Origin: [Clostridium] fimetarium
Lineage (GTDB): Bacteria; Bacillota; Clostridia; Lachnospirales; Lachnospiraceae
Assembly (NCBI RefSeq): GCF_900111235.1
Contig: NZ_FOJI01000017.1
Location: 17,872 to 81,871 of the forward strand
Length of the DNA stretch: 64,000 nucleotides
Reading direction: 5' to 3'
Each line of letters opens with the position of its first letter. Position 1 is the stretch's first letter. A model generated the notes under the pieces. It was not told the origin of the DNA. It was given only the letters and a program-made list of their open reading frames with translations, and did not search any database. Below are positions 30,173 to 39,700 of this stretch, in pieces. The translations under genes and the position numbers were made by a program.

Positions 30173-30778
30173 GTGATACATAACACTGCTAGTAATATGA
30201 CAGCTGCAATGATCAAGAGAAAAATATTAACTTCAGAAAAAAAAGAATACTATGCATATATTTTAGAAGGAATGATAGAAAAGATTATTACATATTCAAT
30301 TCTAATTATGATATCAATAATTATGCATGTTACAATTCCAACACTTTTCTTTATGCTATTTTTTTTCAGCTTAAGAGAAAGGACAGGAGGTTTTCATTTC
30401 AATTCATTTTTAAAATGTTTAATAAGCACAATCATAATATACATTTTTATGAATGCGGTATTGATTACATTCCTATTATCACATGAGTACTCTACGTACG
30501 TGGTATTGAGTATTTCAGCAGTAATAATAATGTTTATTGGAAATGTAAATCATCCTAATTTGAATTTAGATTCAGATGAAGTTAGAGATTGTAAAAAATC
30601 TGCAAGAATCATTGTCATTGTTGAATTGTTATGTATTATGTCGGAGTTTGCATTAAGTATGAATAAAGTATGCATTATATATGAATCGTTAGCAATTATA
30701 ATGTGCGCAATGTTACTGAGTGTGGCAAAAATAGCAAAACAGGAGGTAAGACAAGATGAAGGAATATGTAAAGAGTAA
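30173..30778 (+). CDS. agrB: AgrB-family peptide-processing membrane protease
   Basis: 201 residues; cuts the AgrD precursor C-terminally and forms the thiolactone ring. The catalytic pair is visible: H75 and C82 in RTGGFHFNSFLKC. Four to five TM segments with basic loops as in AgrB. GTG start at 30173 with AGGAGGG 5 bp upstream. Its 3' end overlaps agrD by 23 bp. Confidence 0.95.
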   Translation: MIHNTASNMTAAMIKRKILTSEKKEYYAYILEGMIEKIITYSILIMISIIMHVTIPTLFFMLFFFSLRERTGGFHFNSFLKCLISTIIIYIFMNAVLITFLLSHEYSTYVVLSISAVIIMFIGNVNHPNLNLDSDEVRDCKKSARIIVIVELLCIMSEFALSMNKVCIIYESLAIIMCAMLLSVAKIAKQEVRQDEGICKE

Positions 30779-30893
30779 TTTGTTGAAGGTAGTAGGTAAA
30801 GTTGTAGAAGCTAAGGCAGGCGTTAATGATAAACAATGGCCACCATATTGTATGGGCTTTTTATATCAGCCAAAGAGACCAAGTAATAGATAA
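30756..30893 (+). CDS. agrD: AgrD-like autoinducing-peptide precursor
   Basis: 45 residues, overlapping the agrB end, with AGGAGG (30741-30746) 9 bp before the ATG. N-terminal amphipathic helix (MKEYVKSNLLKVVGKVVEAK), then the core WPPYCMGFLYQPKRP and a short tail. The cysteine followed by LYQPK matches clostridial AgrD peptides, in which Cys plus the next four residues form a thiolactone; predicted ring is C-M-G-F-L with N-terminal residues such as PPY or Y retained. Exact ends of the mature peptide cannot be read from sequence. Confidence 0.93.
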   Translation: MKEYVKSNLLKVVGKVVEAKAGVNDKQWPPYCMGFLYQPKRPSNR

Positions 30894-31057
30894 CTACAAC
30901 GATAGAGGGAATATGTGTATAGTTATAGAATAGATCGTTAAATGTTTTGATATGTAATGGAAATAGTACTGTTTGTTGGAATATCTATAGGGGAATTTTC
31001 ATCTAATTACTATTTAGCATTATATATGATTCAAAGGTACAAAAAAGTTTTATATAC

Positions 31058-31090
31058 AAAAAAACAGGCATATCAATGCCTGTTTTTTTT
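31058..31090. terminator. Bidirectional terminator between agrD and the DUF5692-like gene
   Basis: Stem AAAAACAGGCAT / ATGCCTGTTTTT with ATCA loop; poly-T follows on both strands. It separates convergent transcripts. The 30894-31057 stretch before it holds nothing recognisable. Confidence 0.92.
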
Positions 31091-31105
31091 GTGTATAGCT
31101 ATGTA

Positions 31106-32029
31106 TTATTCTGCAAGTTCTTTAACTTCTTGATAACATTTAAGATCTGTGTAGAGTTCGCTAGTATATGGATTACGTTTTGTCTTTACAACTTTGTAAA
31201 TCATGTAAATAAATACTGCAATATTTGCGATTAAGGCTACTAAGCTTGCGACAAAAAGTGAAGTCGTATTATGTGTTGACTTAACTGCAAATTGCGATTG
31301 ATCGATGAACCATGGGAAAGTCTGTGCAAACATGCACCAGATTGCAAGTGTCTGTGCACGATGTTGTAACCATGCCCCTTTCTGGATGAAGAAAGCTGCG
31401 AGTGTAGGTGCAAGAAGCAATGCAACGCCTGCATACCATGAATGATCAGGAATACAATTGTAAGTATATGCAAAGTTCCAAAGATCATATGCTATAATCC
31501 AGAACCAAGCCATATCAGGCCATAACATATCTTTGCTTTTTGACTTGCCTACGCAGATTCCTAGGAAGCCTGTAATCGTAATGATATTTAAGATTCCAGC
31601 AATACCATTCATGTAATTCCAAGAACCACTTACAGTTACCATTCCTTCAAATAATTCTTTGTTAAGATGTAATCCACCAATTTGAAAATCACGTGCTACT
31701 GCTTCGCAGATATTGATGGCTAAGATTAATGCTGGGAAACATAAAACCCACTTTTTTTTGCTTGCGCCTTTCACATGTCTAAGAAGCCAGAAACCGATAC
31801 ATCCTGCTAGCGATGAATATACTTTGGCGAAATGGAACCAGTCACTTACACTTGTGCCTTTCGTCGTATGTGGCCATACAAAAAAAGTAAGAATTACTGG
31901 TAAGACCATGAAAAGTATAATTCCTCCAATTTTATATCGCCTTCCTATTTCATTTATTGCAATTAGCGCAATAAATACTACTAGCCACATAAGCCAGTTG
32001 CTTAATGGTTGTGCCTCGAAAAAGAACAT
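31106..32029 (-). CDS. Polytopic membrane protein, DUF5692-like
   Basis: 307 residues, about eight hydrophobic segments, Trp-rich (PLSNWLMWLVVFIALIAINE at the start; MLWPDMAWFWIIAYDLWNFAY in the middle is its most distinctive stretch). It resembles the DUF5692 family by memory; function unknown. It ends in a charged cytoplasmic tail. GAGGAGGG precedes the ATG. The upstream gap carries two copies of a dyad that probably bind the TetR protein encoded next, making this the regulated gene. Confidence 0.7.
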   Translation of the reverse strand: MFFFEAQPLSNWLMWLVVFIALIAINEIGRRYKIGGIILFMVLPVILTFFVWPHTTKGTSVSDWFHFAKVYSSLAGCIGFWLLRHVKGASKKKWVLCFPALILAINICEAVARDFQIGGLHLNKELFEGMVTVSGSWNYMNGIAGILNIITITGFLGICVGKSKSKDMLWPDMAWFWIIAYDLWNFAYTYNCIPDHSWYAGVALLLAPTLAAFFIQKGAWLQHRAQTLAIWCMFAQTFPWFIDQSQFAVKSTHNTTSLFVASLVALIANIAVFIYMIYKVVKTKRNPYTSELYTDLKCYQEVKELAE

Positions 32030-32145
32030 AATAACCCTCCTCTATATATAATATTTTATTTGAAATGTATTGAATAAATTTATTATCCAATATATAAATT
32101 ATACATAAATTAATAAAAATCTGACATAGACAATAAAAATATCTA

Positions 32146-32160
32146 GTCAAAACTTTTGAC
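32146..32160. promoter_or_regulatory. Operator 1 (TetR-type dyad)
   Basis: Perfect 15-bp dyad GTCAAAA-C-TTTTGAC, upstream of the DUF5692-like gene. On the minus strand TTGACT overlaps its edge and could be the -35 box of that gene. Confidence 0.6.
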
Positions 32161-32174
32161 ATATGGGATGTATT

Positions 32175-32189
32175 GTTAAAATTTTTGAC
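32175..32189. promoter_or_regulatory. Operator 2 (TetR-type dyad)
   Basis: GTTAAAA-T-TTTTGAC, one base different from operator 1, 29 bp away; both are followed by ATATGG/ATATAG. Two sites in the gap between a TetR gene and its neighbour fit an autorepressed pair. Confidence 0.6.
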
Positions 32190-32212
32190 ATATAGCATCA
32201 TATGTATGAAAA

Positions 32213-32767
32213 CTACTCACTAAATTTTATTAAGGCATTTTTTATGTTACCACAAATCATGATATCAATATTATTGATAATTCTTTGGGGGTCATCTTTC
32301 ATTCCGTTACATATCCATTCAAGTAAAATCCCGGCAAAAGAATATTTGTAAAAATTAGCGATGAATTTCTTATCGTGTTCATTTACTGGTAATCCCAAAG
32401 ATTGTTCTTCAACAACACCAAAAAGCAGTGCATAGGAGCCTTCATATATATATTTCTCAAGATCCTCATGCTTAATAGAACGATATGTGTTAATAACAAA
32501 GGATTTGTTTTCTAGAATATATTGAAATAGTTGATAAAAACCTTGGTTCCAGGTGGCATATGTTTTCTTATCATTTATTGCTTTTTTAATTTCACTTAAA
32601 TAGATCCACTCAATGAGGGCATAAATATCCTGAAAATGATAATAAAAAGTCTGGCGTTGTACTTCACAGTCGTTCGCTATATCTTTTACTGTAATATTAT
32701 CAAGTGTTTTGTGAGCGAGTAAATTTTTAAGAGAGGCTGCAAGCGCTTTTTTTGTTGTTTGAGACAT
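32213..32767 (-). CDS. TetR/AcrR-family regulator (DhaS-like)
   Basis: 184 residues. The N-terminal helix-turn-helix (KKALAASLKNLLAHKTLDNITVKDIANDCEVQRQTFYYHF) closely fits the DhaS/TetR_C_8 subgroup, where the C-terminal domain binds ligands or a DhaK-like co-regulator. No dihydroxyacetone kinase is nearby, so its likely target is the membrane protein gene downstream. AAGGAG precedes the ATG. Confidence 0.88.
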   Translation of the reverse strand: MSQTTKKALAASLKNLLAHKTLDNITVKDIANDCEVQRQTFYYHFQDIYALIEWIYLSEIKKAINDKKTYATWNQGFYQLFQYILENKSFVINTYRSIKHEDLEKYIYEGSYALLFGVVEEQSLGLPVNEHDKKFIANFYKYSFAGILLEWICNGMKDDPQRIINNIDIMICGNIKNALIKFSE

Positions 32768-32961
32768 GTTGAATTCTCCTTTGTGAGTGACTAATGAAAG
32801 TATTGTCTACTAATTATTTCCATAATAATATTATACTTCAAAAGATACTTACTTACTATTTAAATTTTTCAAAATTAATAGGAACATTAAAATCATCACT
32901 AATAGTTGATATTACACCCATTTTAGTGCATACTATATACGAGATAAGCAGAACGAACGAA

Positions 32962-33017
32962 GAATTAATTAAGAGACCAATTAAGTGCTTTCATTTAATT
33001 GGTTTCTTAATTAATTC
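32962..33017. repeat. Long leader hairpin before the M16C peptidase gene
   Basis: 23-bp stem with one mismatch (32962-32984 with 32995-33017; arm begins GAATTAATTAAGAG), 10-base loop, ending 62 bp before the ATG at 33080. There is no T tract, so it is not a normal terminator; it could be an operator or an mRNA structure. The remainder of the 32768-33079 gap shows nothing else. Confidence 0.7.
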
Positions 33018-33079
33018 TTAGTGAGGAGCAACGCGACCTCAAAAACCCTAAAATATCTATAAAGAAAGAGAGATAATAT

Positions 33080-35995
33080 ATGAGTTTGAGATTAGACAAA
33101 TACGAGTTACTTGAAGAGAGAAAGTTAGAGGACTTGAATTCAACTGGGTTACTTTTAAAACATATAAAGAGTGGAGCAAGAGTAGTTGTATTATCAAATG
33201 ATGATGAGAACAAAGTATTTTCAATTGGCTTTAAGACACCACCTTATAATGATACAGGATTACAGCATATAATTGAACATTCAGTTCTTTGTGGGTCAAG
33301 AAAATACCCTGTAAAAGATCCATTTGTTGAACTATGTAAGGGATCTTTGAATACATTTTTAAATGCTATGACTTATCCGGATAAAACCGTTTATCCTGTA
33401 GCTAGCTGTAATGAGGTTGATTTTAAAAACATTATGGATGTCTATATGGATGCAGTTTTTTATCCTAATATATATACGAAGCCCGAAATATTTAAGCAGG
33501 AAGGATGGCATTATGAATTAGAGGATGCAGATTCATTGCTTGAATATAATGGCGTCGTATATAATGAGATGAAAGGTGCGTATTCTTCGCCGGATGAGGT
33601 ACTATCTAATTATACATTTATATCATTGTTTCCTGATACTTGCTACAGTAAAGAATCGGGCGGAGATCCTAAGAAGATTCCACAGCTAACTTATGAGGAA
33701 TTTTTGAATTATCATAAGAACTATTATCATCCTGAAAATAGTTATATCTATCTCTATGGAAATATAGATATACAAGAACGCCTTGATTACTTGGATGAGG
33801 AGTATTTAAAGGAATTTGATAGAATCGGTATGGATACACAGATTGGATTGCAAAAGCCATTTAACAAGATGGTGACGAAGGTTTCCGAATATGCGATTAC
33901 AGAAGATGAATCATTAGATAATAATTCATATCTTTCTTATAATGTTGTAGTTGGTACGTCGCTCAATCCGAAGTTATATCTGGCAATGCAGATTCTTGAT
34001 TATGCATTGGTTATGGCACCAGGAGCAAAGTTAAAACAGGCACTGATTGATAAAGGGATTGGAACGGATATTTATAGTTCATATGAAAGCTCTGTTTATC
34101 AACCTGTGTATTCAATCATTGCGAAGAATGCAAATGAAGCTCAACAGCAGGAATTTATTGAAACAATCAAGGAGGTTCTTTCAGATATTGCAACAAATGG
34201 AATAGAAGAGAGAGCTATTTTAGCGGGAATAAACTATTATGAATTTAAGTATCGTGAGGCTGATTTTGGCGCATATCCGAAAGGTCTTATGTATGGACTT
34301 CAGATGATGGATAGCTGGTTATATGACGAGTCAAAGCCATTTATTCATATAGAAGCAGGTAAGACATTTGATATGATTAAAGAAGAATCGAAACATGGCT
34401 TATTTGAAAATATTATCAAAGAGCAGTTACTTGGAAATAATCATGCTTCTCTTATTGTGCTATTGCCTAAGAAGAACCTTACTGAAAAGATGGAAACGGC
34501 TGTTGAAGAAGAATTGCAAAAATATAAAGCACTTCTTACGGAAGAGAAAATCTCGACTATTATTAAAGATACAAAAGATCTTGAAATATATCAAGATGAG
34601 GCTTCTAGCCAGGAAGCACTTGAGACAATTCCTATGCTAGCGATTGATGATATTAAGAAAGAAGCAGCGCCACTATATATTGATAAAAAACGAATTGCTG
34701 ATATTGATGTAATTCATCACAATATGTTTACGAATAAGATAGCATACACGTTACTTTCATTTGATTGTAAAAATGTACCTGAAGTTCTTATCCCTTATGT
34801 TGGATTATTAAGTTCAGTACTAGGTTTTATTGATACTAAAAATTTCTCGTATGCTGAATTAGCAAATGAGATTAATATAAATAGTGGTGGAATTTCAACA
34901 AGTGCATCGATATATACGGATAGTAATGATCTTAGTAAATATGCAATTAAATATGAAGTTAGAACTAGAACGATGTATGAAAAGGTTGATTTTGCGTTTA
35001 ATATAATAAAAGAAATTTTATTTGATTCTAAATTCACAGAATATAAACGTCTAAAGGAAATTGTATCCACAGTTAAATCAAGGTTGGAAAGTTCTATGAC
35101 AAATTCTGGACATTCAGTTGCTATGCTAGAAGCCATGGCGCAGTTTTCGGAAACGGGATACTATTCTAATCTGATGCGCGGCTATAAATTCTATAAACTG
35201 ATGGAAATGTTAGAATCTGATTTTGATAATTTAAAAGAGGATATATCTCATAAACTATCATCACTTGTGAAATTGATATTTAGGGCAGATAATATGCTTG
35301 TAAGTTATACGGCAAATGAAGAAGGCTATGAGAAATTAACGCAACCTATGACACAATTTGTTTCACAGCTTGAAAAGGACATACTTGAAGTTGCCATTAG
35401 GCAGTACAAACAAGTGAATGTAAAGACCGCTTATACTTCATCTTCACAAGTCCAATATGTTGCAAGATGTGGTAACTATGTAAGTGAAGGGTTTCATTAT
35501 TCGGGTGCATTAAAGGTTTTAAAGGTCATATTCTCATATGATTATCTTTGGATAAATGTACGTGTTAAAGGTGGTGCCTATGGATGTATGAGTGGCTTTA
35601 ACCATAATGGCGATAGTTATTTCGCATCATACCGTGACCCTAATCTTGCTAAGACAAACAAGATATATGAAGAAGCGCCAAATTATATCAGAAAATTCAC
35701 TGTCAGCGACCGTGATATGGTAAAATATATTATTGGAACAATTGGTGAGATGGATACACCTATGAATCCATCAGCAAAAGGTATGCGTTCATTTGGAGCA
35801 TATGTTTCAAATGTTTCTTATGAGGATATGCAAAAAGAACGTGACGAAGTTATCAATGCAAAACAAGAAGATATTCGAAAATTAGCAGATTTAATTGAAA
35901 GTGTCATTAAACAAAATTATTTCTGCGTCGTTGGTAATGCAAAGCAGATTAATGATGAGAAAAAGATGTTTGATATGATTCAAAACCTATTTTAA
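33080..35995 (+). CDS. M16C metallopeptidase (insulinase/presequence-protease family)
   Basis: 971 residues, cytoplasmic, the usual length of PreP-like enzymes with two fused clam-shell halves. The inverted zinc motif HIIEH (H63, E66 catalytic, H67) lies in GLQHIIEHSVLCGSRKYP; the distal glutamate is in VVYNEMKGAYS. The second half (about 520-971) lacks the zinc motif, as expected, and ends with conserved KGGAYGCMSGF and SFRDP-like SYRDPN segments. Degrades oligopeptides in a closed chamber. Palindromic element C begins 2 bp after the stop. Confidence 0.93.
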   Translation: MSLRLDKYELLEERKLEDLNSTGLLLKHIKSGARVVVLSNDDENKVFSIGFKTPPYNDTGLQHIIEHSVLCGSRKYPVKDPFVELCKGSLNTFLNAMTYPDKTVYPVASCNEVDFKNIMDVYMDAVFYPNIYTKPEIFKQEGWHYELEDADSLLEYNGVVYNEMKGAYSSPDEVLSNYTFISLFPDTCYSKESGGDPKKIPQLTYEEFLNYHKNYYHPENSYIYLYGNIDIQERLDYLDEEYLKEFDRIGMDTQIGLQKPFNKMVTKVSEYAITEDESLDNNSYLSYNVVVGTSLNPKLYLAMQILDYALVMAPGAKLKQALIDKGIGTDIYSSYESSVYQPVYSIIAKNANEAQQQEFIETIKEVLSDIATNGIEERAILAGINYYEFKYREADFGAYPKGLMYGLQMMDSWLYDESKPFIHIEAGKTFDMIKEESKHGLFENIIKEQLLGNNHASLIVLLPKKNLTEKMETAVEEELQKYKALLTEEKISTIIKDTKDLEIYQDEASSQEALETIPMLAIDDIKKEAAPLYIDKKRIADIDVIHHNMFTNKIAYTLLSFDCKNVPEVLIPYVGLLSSVLGFIDTKNFSYAELANEININSGGISTSASIYTDSNDLSKYAIKYEVRTRTMYEKVDFAFNIIKEILFDSKFTEYKRLKEIVSTVKSRLESSMTNSGHSVAMLEAMAQFSETGYYSNLMRGYKFYKLMEMLESDFDNLKEDISHKLSSLVKLIFRADNMLVSYTANEEGYEKLTQPMTQFVSQLEKDILEVAIRQYKQVNVKTAYTSSSQVQYVARCGNYVSEGFHYSGALKVLKVIFSYDYLWINVRVKGGAYGCMSGFNHNGDSYFASYRDPNLAKTNKIYEEAPNYIRKFTVSDRDMVKYIIGTIGEMDTPMNPSAKGMRSFGAYVSNVSYEDMQKERDEVINAKQEDIRKLADLIESVIKQNYFCVVGNAKQINDEKKMFDMIQNLF

Positions 35996-35997
35996 GG

Positions 35998-36161
35998 GGC
36001 AAATCATTATGCATTTTGCCTACCTTTCCTTCTCGCAGTATGTTTTTTACAAGCCTCAGGGATGATGAAAAGACTCGCTTGCGCTCATTTTTCATCTGAG
36101 TCTTGACAAAACATTAGCACTGCGTTCAGCCGGATTACGGCAAAATGCATAATGATTTGCC
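35998..36161. repeat. Long palindromic intergenic element C (type 1)
   Basis: 164 bp. Outer arms 35998-36020 and 36139-36161 are perfect 23-bp reverse complements (arm contains AATCATTATGCATTTTGCC). Inside: CCTTTCCTTC, GCAGTATG (pairs loosely with CATTAGCACTGC), CAAGCCTCAGGGATGATGAA, an apical CTCGCTTGCGCTCA, then TTTTCATCTGAGTCTTG. The inner sequence is almost the same in elements E and F. Confidence 0.88.
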
Positions 36162-36175
36162 TGGTTTTGAAAAGC

Positions 36176-36212
36176 CAGAGAGAAAAGCCAAAGCGAAAAG
36201 CCAAAATGCAAA
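36176..36212. repeat. Short tandem repeat behind element C
   Basis: Three imperfect copies of GAAAAGCCAAAG in 36 bp, then AT-rich sequence up to era. Confidence 0.55.
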
Positions 36213-36294
36213 GAATTAAAAAGATTACAAAAAACTAAAGATAAAATTATAACAAAAGAAAAAAGTAAAAAAATGATAAGGATATGGTGAGTGA

Positions 36295-37248
36295 ATGGAT
36301 TTAAGTGAAATGTTAAAAAGTAGTGGGATTTCTCAGGGTGATGGGGATAAGAAGAATAAAACAGGATTTGCGACCTTGATTGGTAGACCTAATGTTGGGA
36401 AATCAACACTTATGAATAGAATAATTGGACAAAAGATTGCGATTACTTCGAATAAGCCACAGACTACTCGTAATAGAATTCAGACTGTTTTGACGGATGA
36501 AAGAGGCCAAATTATATTTGTGGATACACCGGGTATTCATAAGGCTAAAAATAAGTTAGGTGATTATATGGTAAATGCAGCTGAAAAAACAATTAACGAA
36601 GTTGATGTTGTGCTTTGGCTTGTTGAGCCTGCTACATTTATAGGAGCAGGTGAGAAGCATATTATTGAAAAACTTGTCAGAACAAAGTCACCGGTAATAC
36701 TTGTAATCAACAAAATTGATACGGTTAAAAGAGAAGATTTGTTACCAGTAATTGAGAAATATAAGAGCGTTGTGGATTTTGTGGAAATCGTTCCTATCTC
36801 TGCAGAAAAGGGTGATAATGTCGACTTGTTAGTTGAACTTGTTTTCAAATATCTTCCTTATGGTCCAATGTTTTATGACGAAGATACGATTACAGATCAG
36901 CCAATGAGACAGATTGTAGCAGAACTTATTAGAGAAAAGGCACTTCAAGTACTTGATGAAGAAATTCCTCATGGAATTGCTGTTGTAATTGAGAGCATGA
37001 AAGACAGACCAAATGGAAAGATGACAGATATTGAAGCAACGATTATTTGCGAAAGAGATTCTCATAAGGGAATTGTCATAGGTAAAAATGGCGCTATGCT
37101 TAAGAAAATCGGCACAAATGCTCGTTATGAAATAGAAAAAATGCTTGGACATCAGATTAACCTTAATTTATGGGTAAAAGTTAAGAAAGAGTGGAGAGAT
37201 AGCGATTTCTTGATCAAGAACTTTGGTTATAATAAGAAGGATGAATAA
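36295..37248 (+). CDS. era: GTPase Era
   Basis: 317 residues. Ras-like GTPase (G1 GRPNVGKS, G3 DTPG, G4 NKID) followed by a KH RNA-binding domain (SHKGIVIGKNGAMLKKIG). Needed for 16S rRNA maturation and 30S assembly. About 20 residues longer at the N-terminus than typical Era; the stop TGA at 36292 means ATG 36295 is the first possible ATG, although the ribosome site is weak, so a start at a later codon nearer GFATLIGRP cannot be excluded. recO follows closely. Confidence 0.95.
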   Translation: MDLSEMLKSSGISQGDGDKKNKTGFATLIGRPNVGKSTLMNRIIGQKIAITSNKPQTTRNRIQTVLTDERGQIIFVDTPGIHKAKNKLGDYMVNAAEKTINEVDVVLWLVEPATFIGAGEKHIIEKLVRTKSPVILVINKIDTVKREDLLPVIEKYKSVVDFVEIVPISAEKGDNVDLLVELVFKYLPYGPMFYDEDTITDQPMRQIVAELIREKALQVLDEEIPHGIAVVIESMKDRPNGKMTDIEATIICERDSHKGIVIGKNGAMLKKIGTNARYEIEKMLGHQINLNLWVKVKKEWRDSDFLIKNFGYNKKDE

Positions 37249-37276
37249 AACCAAAAGAGACTAGGAGGTGGTTGGC

Positions 37277-38023
37277 TTGGGGGATGTTGCTACTGTTACG
37301 GGTATGGTGCTATCGTCCATGCCAATTAGCGATTATGACAAGAGGGTAGTTCTGATTACGAAGGAACGTGGGAAAATTGCTGCATTTGCAAAAGGATCTA
37401 GACGGATGAACAGTCATCTGATGGGTGTTACGCAACCATTTTCCTTTGGGACATTTGAACTATATGAAGGCAGGGCTACATATAATATTAAGCAGGCAAG
37501 TATTTCGAATTACTTCAGCGAGGTTACAAGCAATCTGGAGGCGGTATACTATGGATGCTATTTTGCTGAAATAGCGGATTACTTTTCAAAAGAGAACTTA
37601 GATGCAAGTGGCATGATTAACCTGCTGTATGCAGCACTGAAGGCACTTAGTAATGATAATATACCGAATGAATTGATTCGATATGTATACGAATTAAAGG
37701 CAATGGTGTTAAATGGTGAATATCCCAAGGTTTTTCAATGTGCAAATTGTGGAAGCAAGGAAGATTTAATGATTTTTTCAATTAGTACTTTTGGTATGTA
37801 CTGTAAAAACTGTAAAAATACGCCGAAGGATGGGATTGCTATTTCTCAGTCAAGCCTGTATACGTTGCAATATATAATATCATCAAAAATCGATAAGCTA
37901 TTTACATTTACGGTTAGTGAAGATGTATTGGCTGAATTAAGGATGGTTTTGGGACGATTGAGAAGCATTGTATTTGACCGCCCGATGAAGTCCCTTGAAA
38001 TGCTTTTATTGGTAGCAAAATAA
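37277..38023 (+). CDS. recO: DNA repair protein RecO
   Basis: 248 residues; loads RecA onto gapped DNA with RecF and RecR. N-terminal OB fold (GMVLSSMPISDYDKRVVLITKERGKIAAFAKGSRR), central helices, and a zinc-binding CxxC...CxxC pair (CANCG, CKNC). TTG 37277 is preferred: AGGAGGT lies 8 bp upstream, whereas the GTG at 37268 overlaps that ribosome site. It is 28 bp behind era, the usual clostridial order. Confidence 0.93.
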   Translation: MGDVATVTGMVLSSMPISDYDKRVVLITKERGKIAAFAKGSRRMNSHLMGVTQPFSFGTFELYEGRATYNIKQASISNYFSEVTSNLEAVYYGCYFAEIADYFSKENLDASGMINLLYAALKALSNDNIPNELIRYVYELKAMVLNGEYPKVFQCANCGSKEDLMIFSISTFGMYCKNCKNTPKDGIAISQSSLYTLQYIISSKIDKLFTFTVSEDVLAELRMVLGRLRSIVFDRPMKSLEMLLLVAK

Positions 38024-38102
38024 GAAATCATTAGCAAAATGAATATTAATATAATTGATATAAAATCATGTAGAAAATAATTGCTTATATTATAATATTT
38101 TA

Positions 38103-38131
38103 TTGTAATGATAATAAATATAAGGTACAAT
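38103..38131 (+). promoter_or_regulatory. Possible glyS promoter
   Basis: TTGTAA (38103-38108), 17 bp, TACAAT (38126-38131), directly followed by TATAAT. The leader to the start codon is about 70 bases and shows no T-box. Confidence 0.5.
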
Positions 38132-38208
38132 ATAATATAATTGTTAAAATTTATACGAAGTTATAGTATCAATAAAATGAGAAGTTTAAATAAGTGAGGT
38201 TATATACA

Positions 38209-39597
38209 ATGGAAAAAACAATGGAAAAAATAGTGGCATTAGCCAAATCAAGAGGATTCGTATATCCAGGTTCAGAGATTTACGGAGGTCTTGCCAACAC
38301 TTGGGATTATGGTAATCTTGGTGTTGAACTTAAGAATAATGTAAAAAAAGCTTGGTGGCAGAAATTTATAATGGAAAGCCCATACAATGTTGGTGTTGAT
38401 TGTGCAATTCTTATGAACCCACAAACTTGGGTTGCGTCAGGTCATATTGGTGGATTTGCAGATCCCCTTATGGATTGCAGAGAATGTCATGAAAGATTTA
38501 GAGCAGACAAAATCATAGAAGATTGGTGTGCAGAAAACAATTACGAGCTTTCAGGTTCAGTGGACTCTTGGTCACAGGATGAGATGAAGAATTTTGTAGA
38601 AGAAAAACAAATCGCATGTCCTACCTGTGGAAAGCATAACTTTACTGATATTAGACAATTTAATCTTATGTTTAAGACATTTCAGGGAGTAACGGAAGAT
38701 GCGAAGAATACAGTTTACTTAAGACCTGAAACAGCACAGGGTATTTTTGTTAACTTTAAGAATGTTCAAAGAACTTCAAGAAAGAAAATACCATTTGGTA
38801 TTGGACAGATTGGTAAGTCATTTAGAAATGAGATTACACCTGGTAACTTTACATTTAGAACAAGAGAATTCGAACAAATGGAACTTGAATTCTTCTGTAA
38901 GCCAGGAACAGATATGGAATGGTTTGATTTTTGGAGAAGTTACTGTATTAACTGGCTTCAAACTCTCGGAATTAAAGAAGATGAGATGAGAGCAAGAGAT
39001 CATTCAGCAGAAGAACTTAGTTTTTACAGCAATGGTACGACAGATATTGAATTCTTATTCCCATTTGGTTGGGGTGAACTTTGGGGCATCGCTAACAGAA
39101 CAGATTATGACTTGAATCAGCATCAGACTGTATCTGGTCAAGATATGACATATTTTGATGATGAAGCCAAAGAAAAATATATTCCTTATGTAATTGAACC
39201 ATCACTTGGTGCAGACAGAGTAACACTTGCATTTCTTTGCTCAGCCTATGACGAAGAGGTAATTGGTGAAGGCGATGTACGTACAGTGCTTCATTTCCAC
39301 CCTGCTATTGCACCTGTTAAAATCGGTATATTTCCACTTTCTAAGAAGTTAAATGAAGGCGCTGAAAAGATATTTACTGAATTATCTAAAAAATATAATT
39401 GTGAATTTGATGATAGAGGTAATATTGGAAAGAGATATAGAAGACAGGATGAAATCGGTACACCATTTTGTATCACTTATGATTTTGATTCTGAGGTAGA
39501 TGGCGCAGTTACGATACGTGACCGTGATACTATGGAACAGGAAAGAATTAAGATACAAGATTTGAAAACTTATTTTGATCATAAATTTGAATTTTAG
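38209..39597 (+). CDS. glyS: Glycyl-tRNA synthetase (alpha2 type)
   Basis: 462 residues, class II homodimeric GlyRS. Starts [42 protein letters not shown]; motif 2 region [21 protein letters not shown] and motif 3 [11 protein letters not shown] are present, plus a [19 protein letters not shown] zinc-like loop. ATG 38209 has AGTGAGGT 8 bp upstream; the in-frame GTG at 38194 is part of that ribosome site. Charges tRNA-Gly. Confidence 0.97.
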   Translation: MEKTMEKIVALAKSRGFVYPGSEIYGGLANTWDYGNLGVELKNNVKKAWWQKFIMESPYNVGVDCAILMNPQTWVASGHIGGFADPLMDCRECHERFRADKIIEDWCAENNYELSGSVDSWSQDEMKNFVEEKQIACPTCGKHNFTDIRQFNLMFKTFQGVTEDAKNTVYLRPETAQGIFVNFKNVQRTSRKKIPFGIGQIGKSFRNEITPGNFTFRTREFEQMELEFFCKPGTDMEWFDFWRSYCINWLQTLGIKEDEMRARDHSAEELSFYSNGTTDIEFLFPFGWGELWGIANRTDYDLNQHQTVSGQDMTYFDDEAKEKYIPYVIEPSLGADRVTLAFLCSAYDEEVIGEGDVRTVLHFHPAIAPVKIGIFPLSKKLNEGAEKIFTELSKKYNCEFDDRGNIGKRYRRQDEIGTPFCITYDFDSEVDGAVTIRDRDTMEQERIKIQDLKTYFDHKFEF

Positions 39598-39700
39598 CTT
39601 GAATTAATGTGCATAAGAGATGTTTGGCGTATATATTATAGATATAAGTCAAGCATTTCTTTAAATTTACCAGAGTAATATAGAATTGGAGTAGATTGGG

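Noticed and set aside
38024..38208. Glycine T-box before glyS
   Set aside because: No T-box core sequence or terminator hairpin in the leader.
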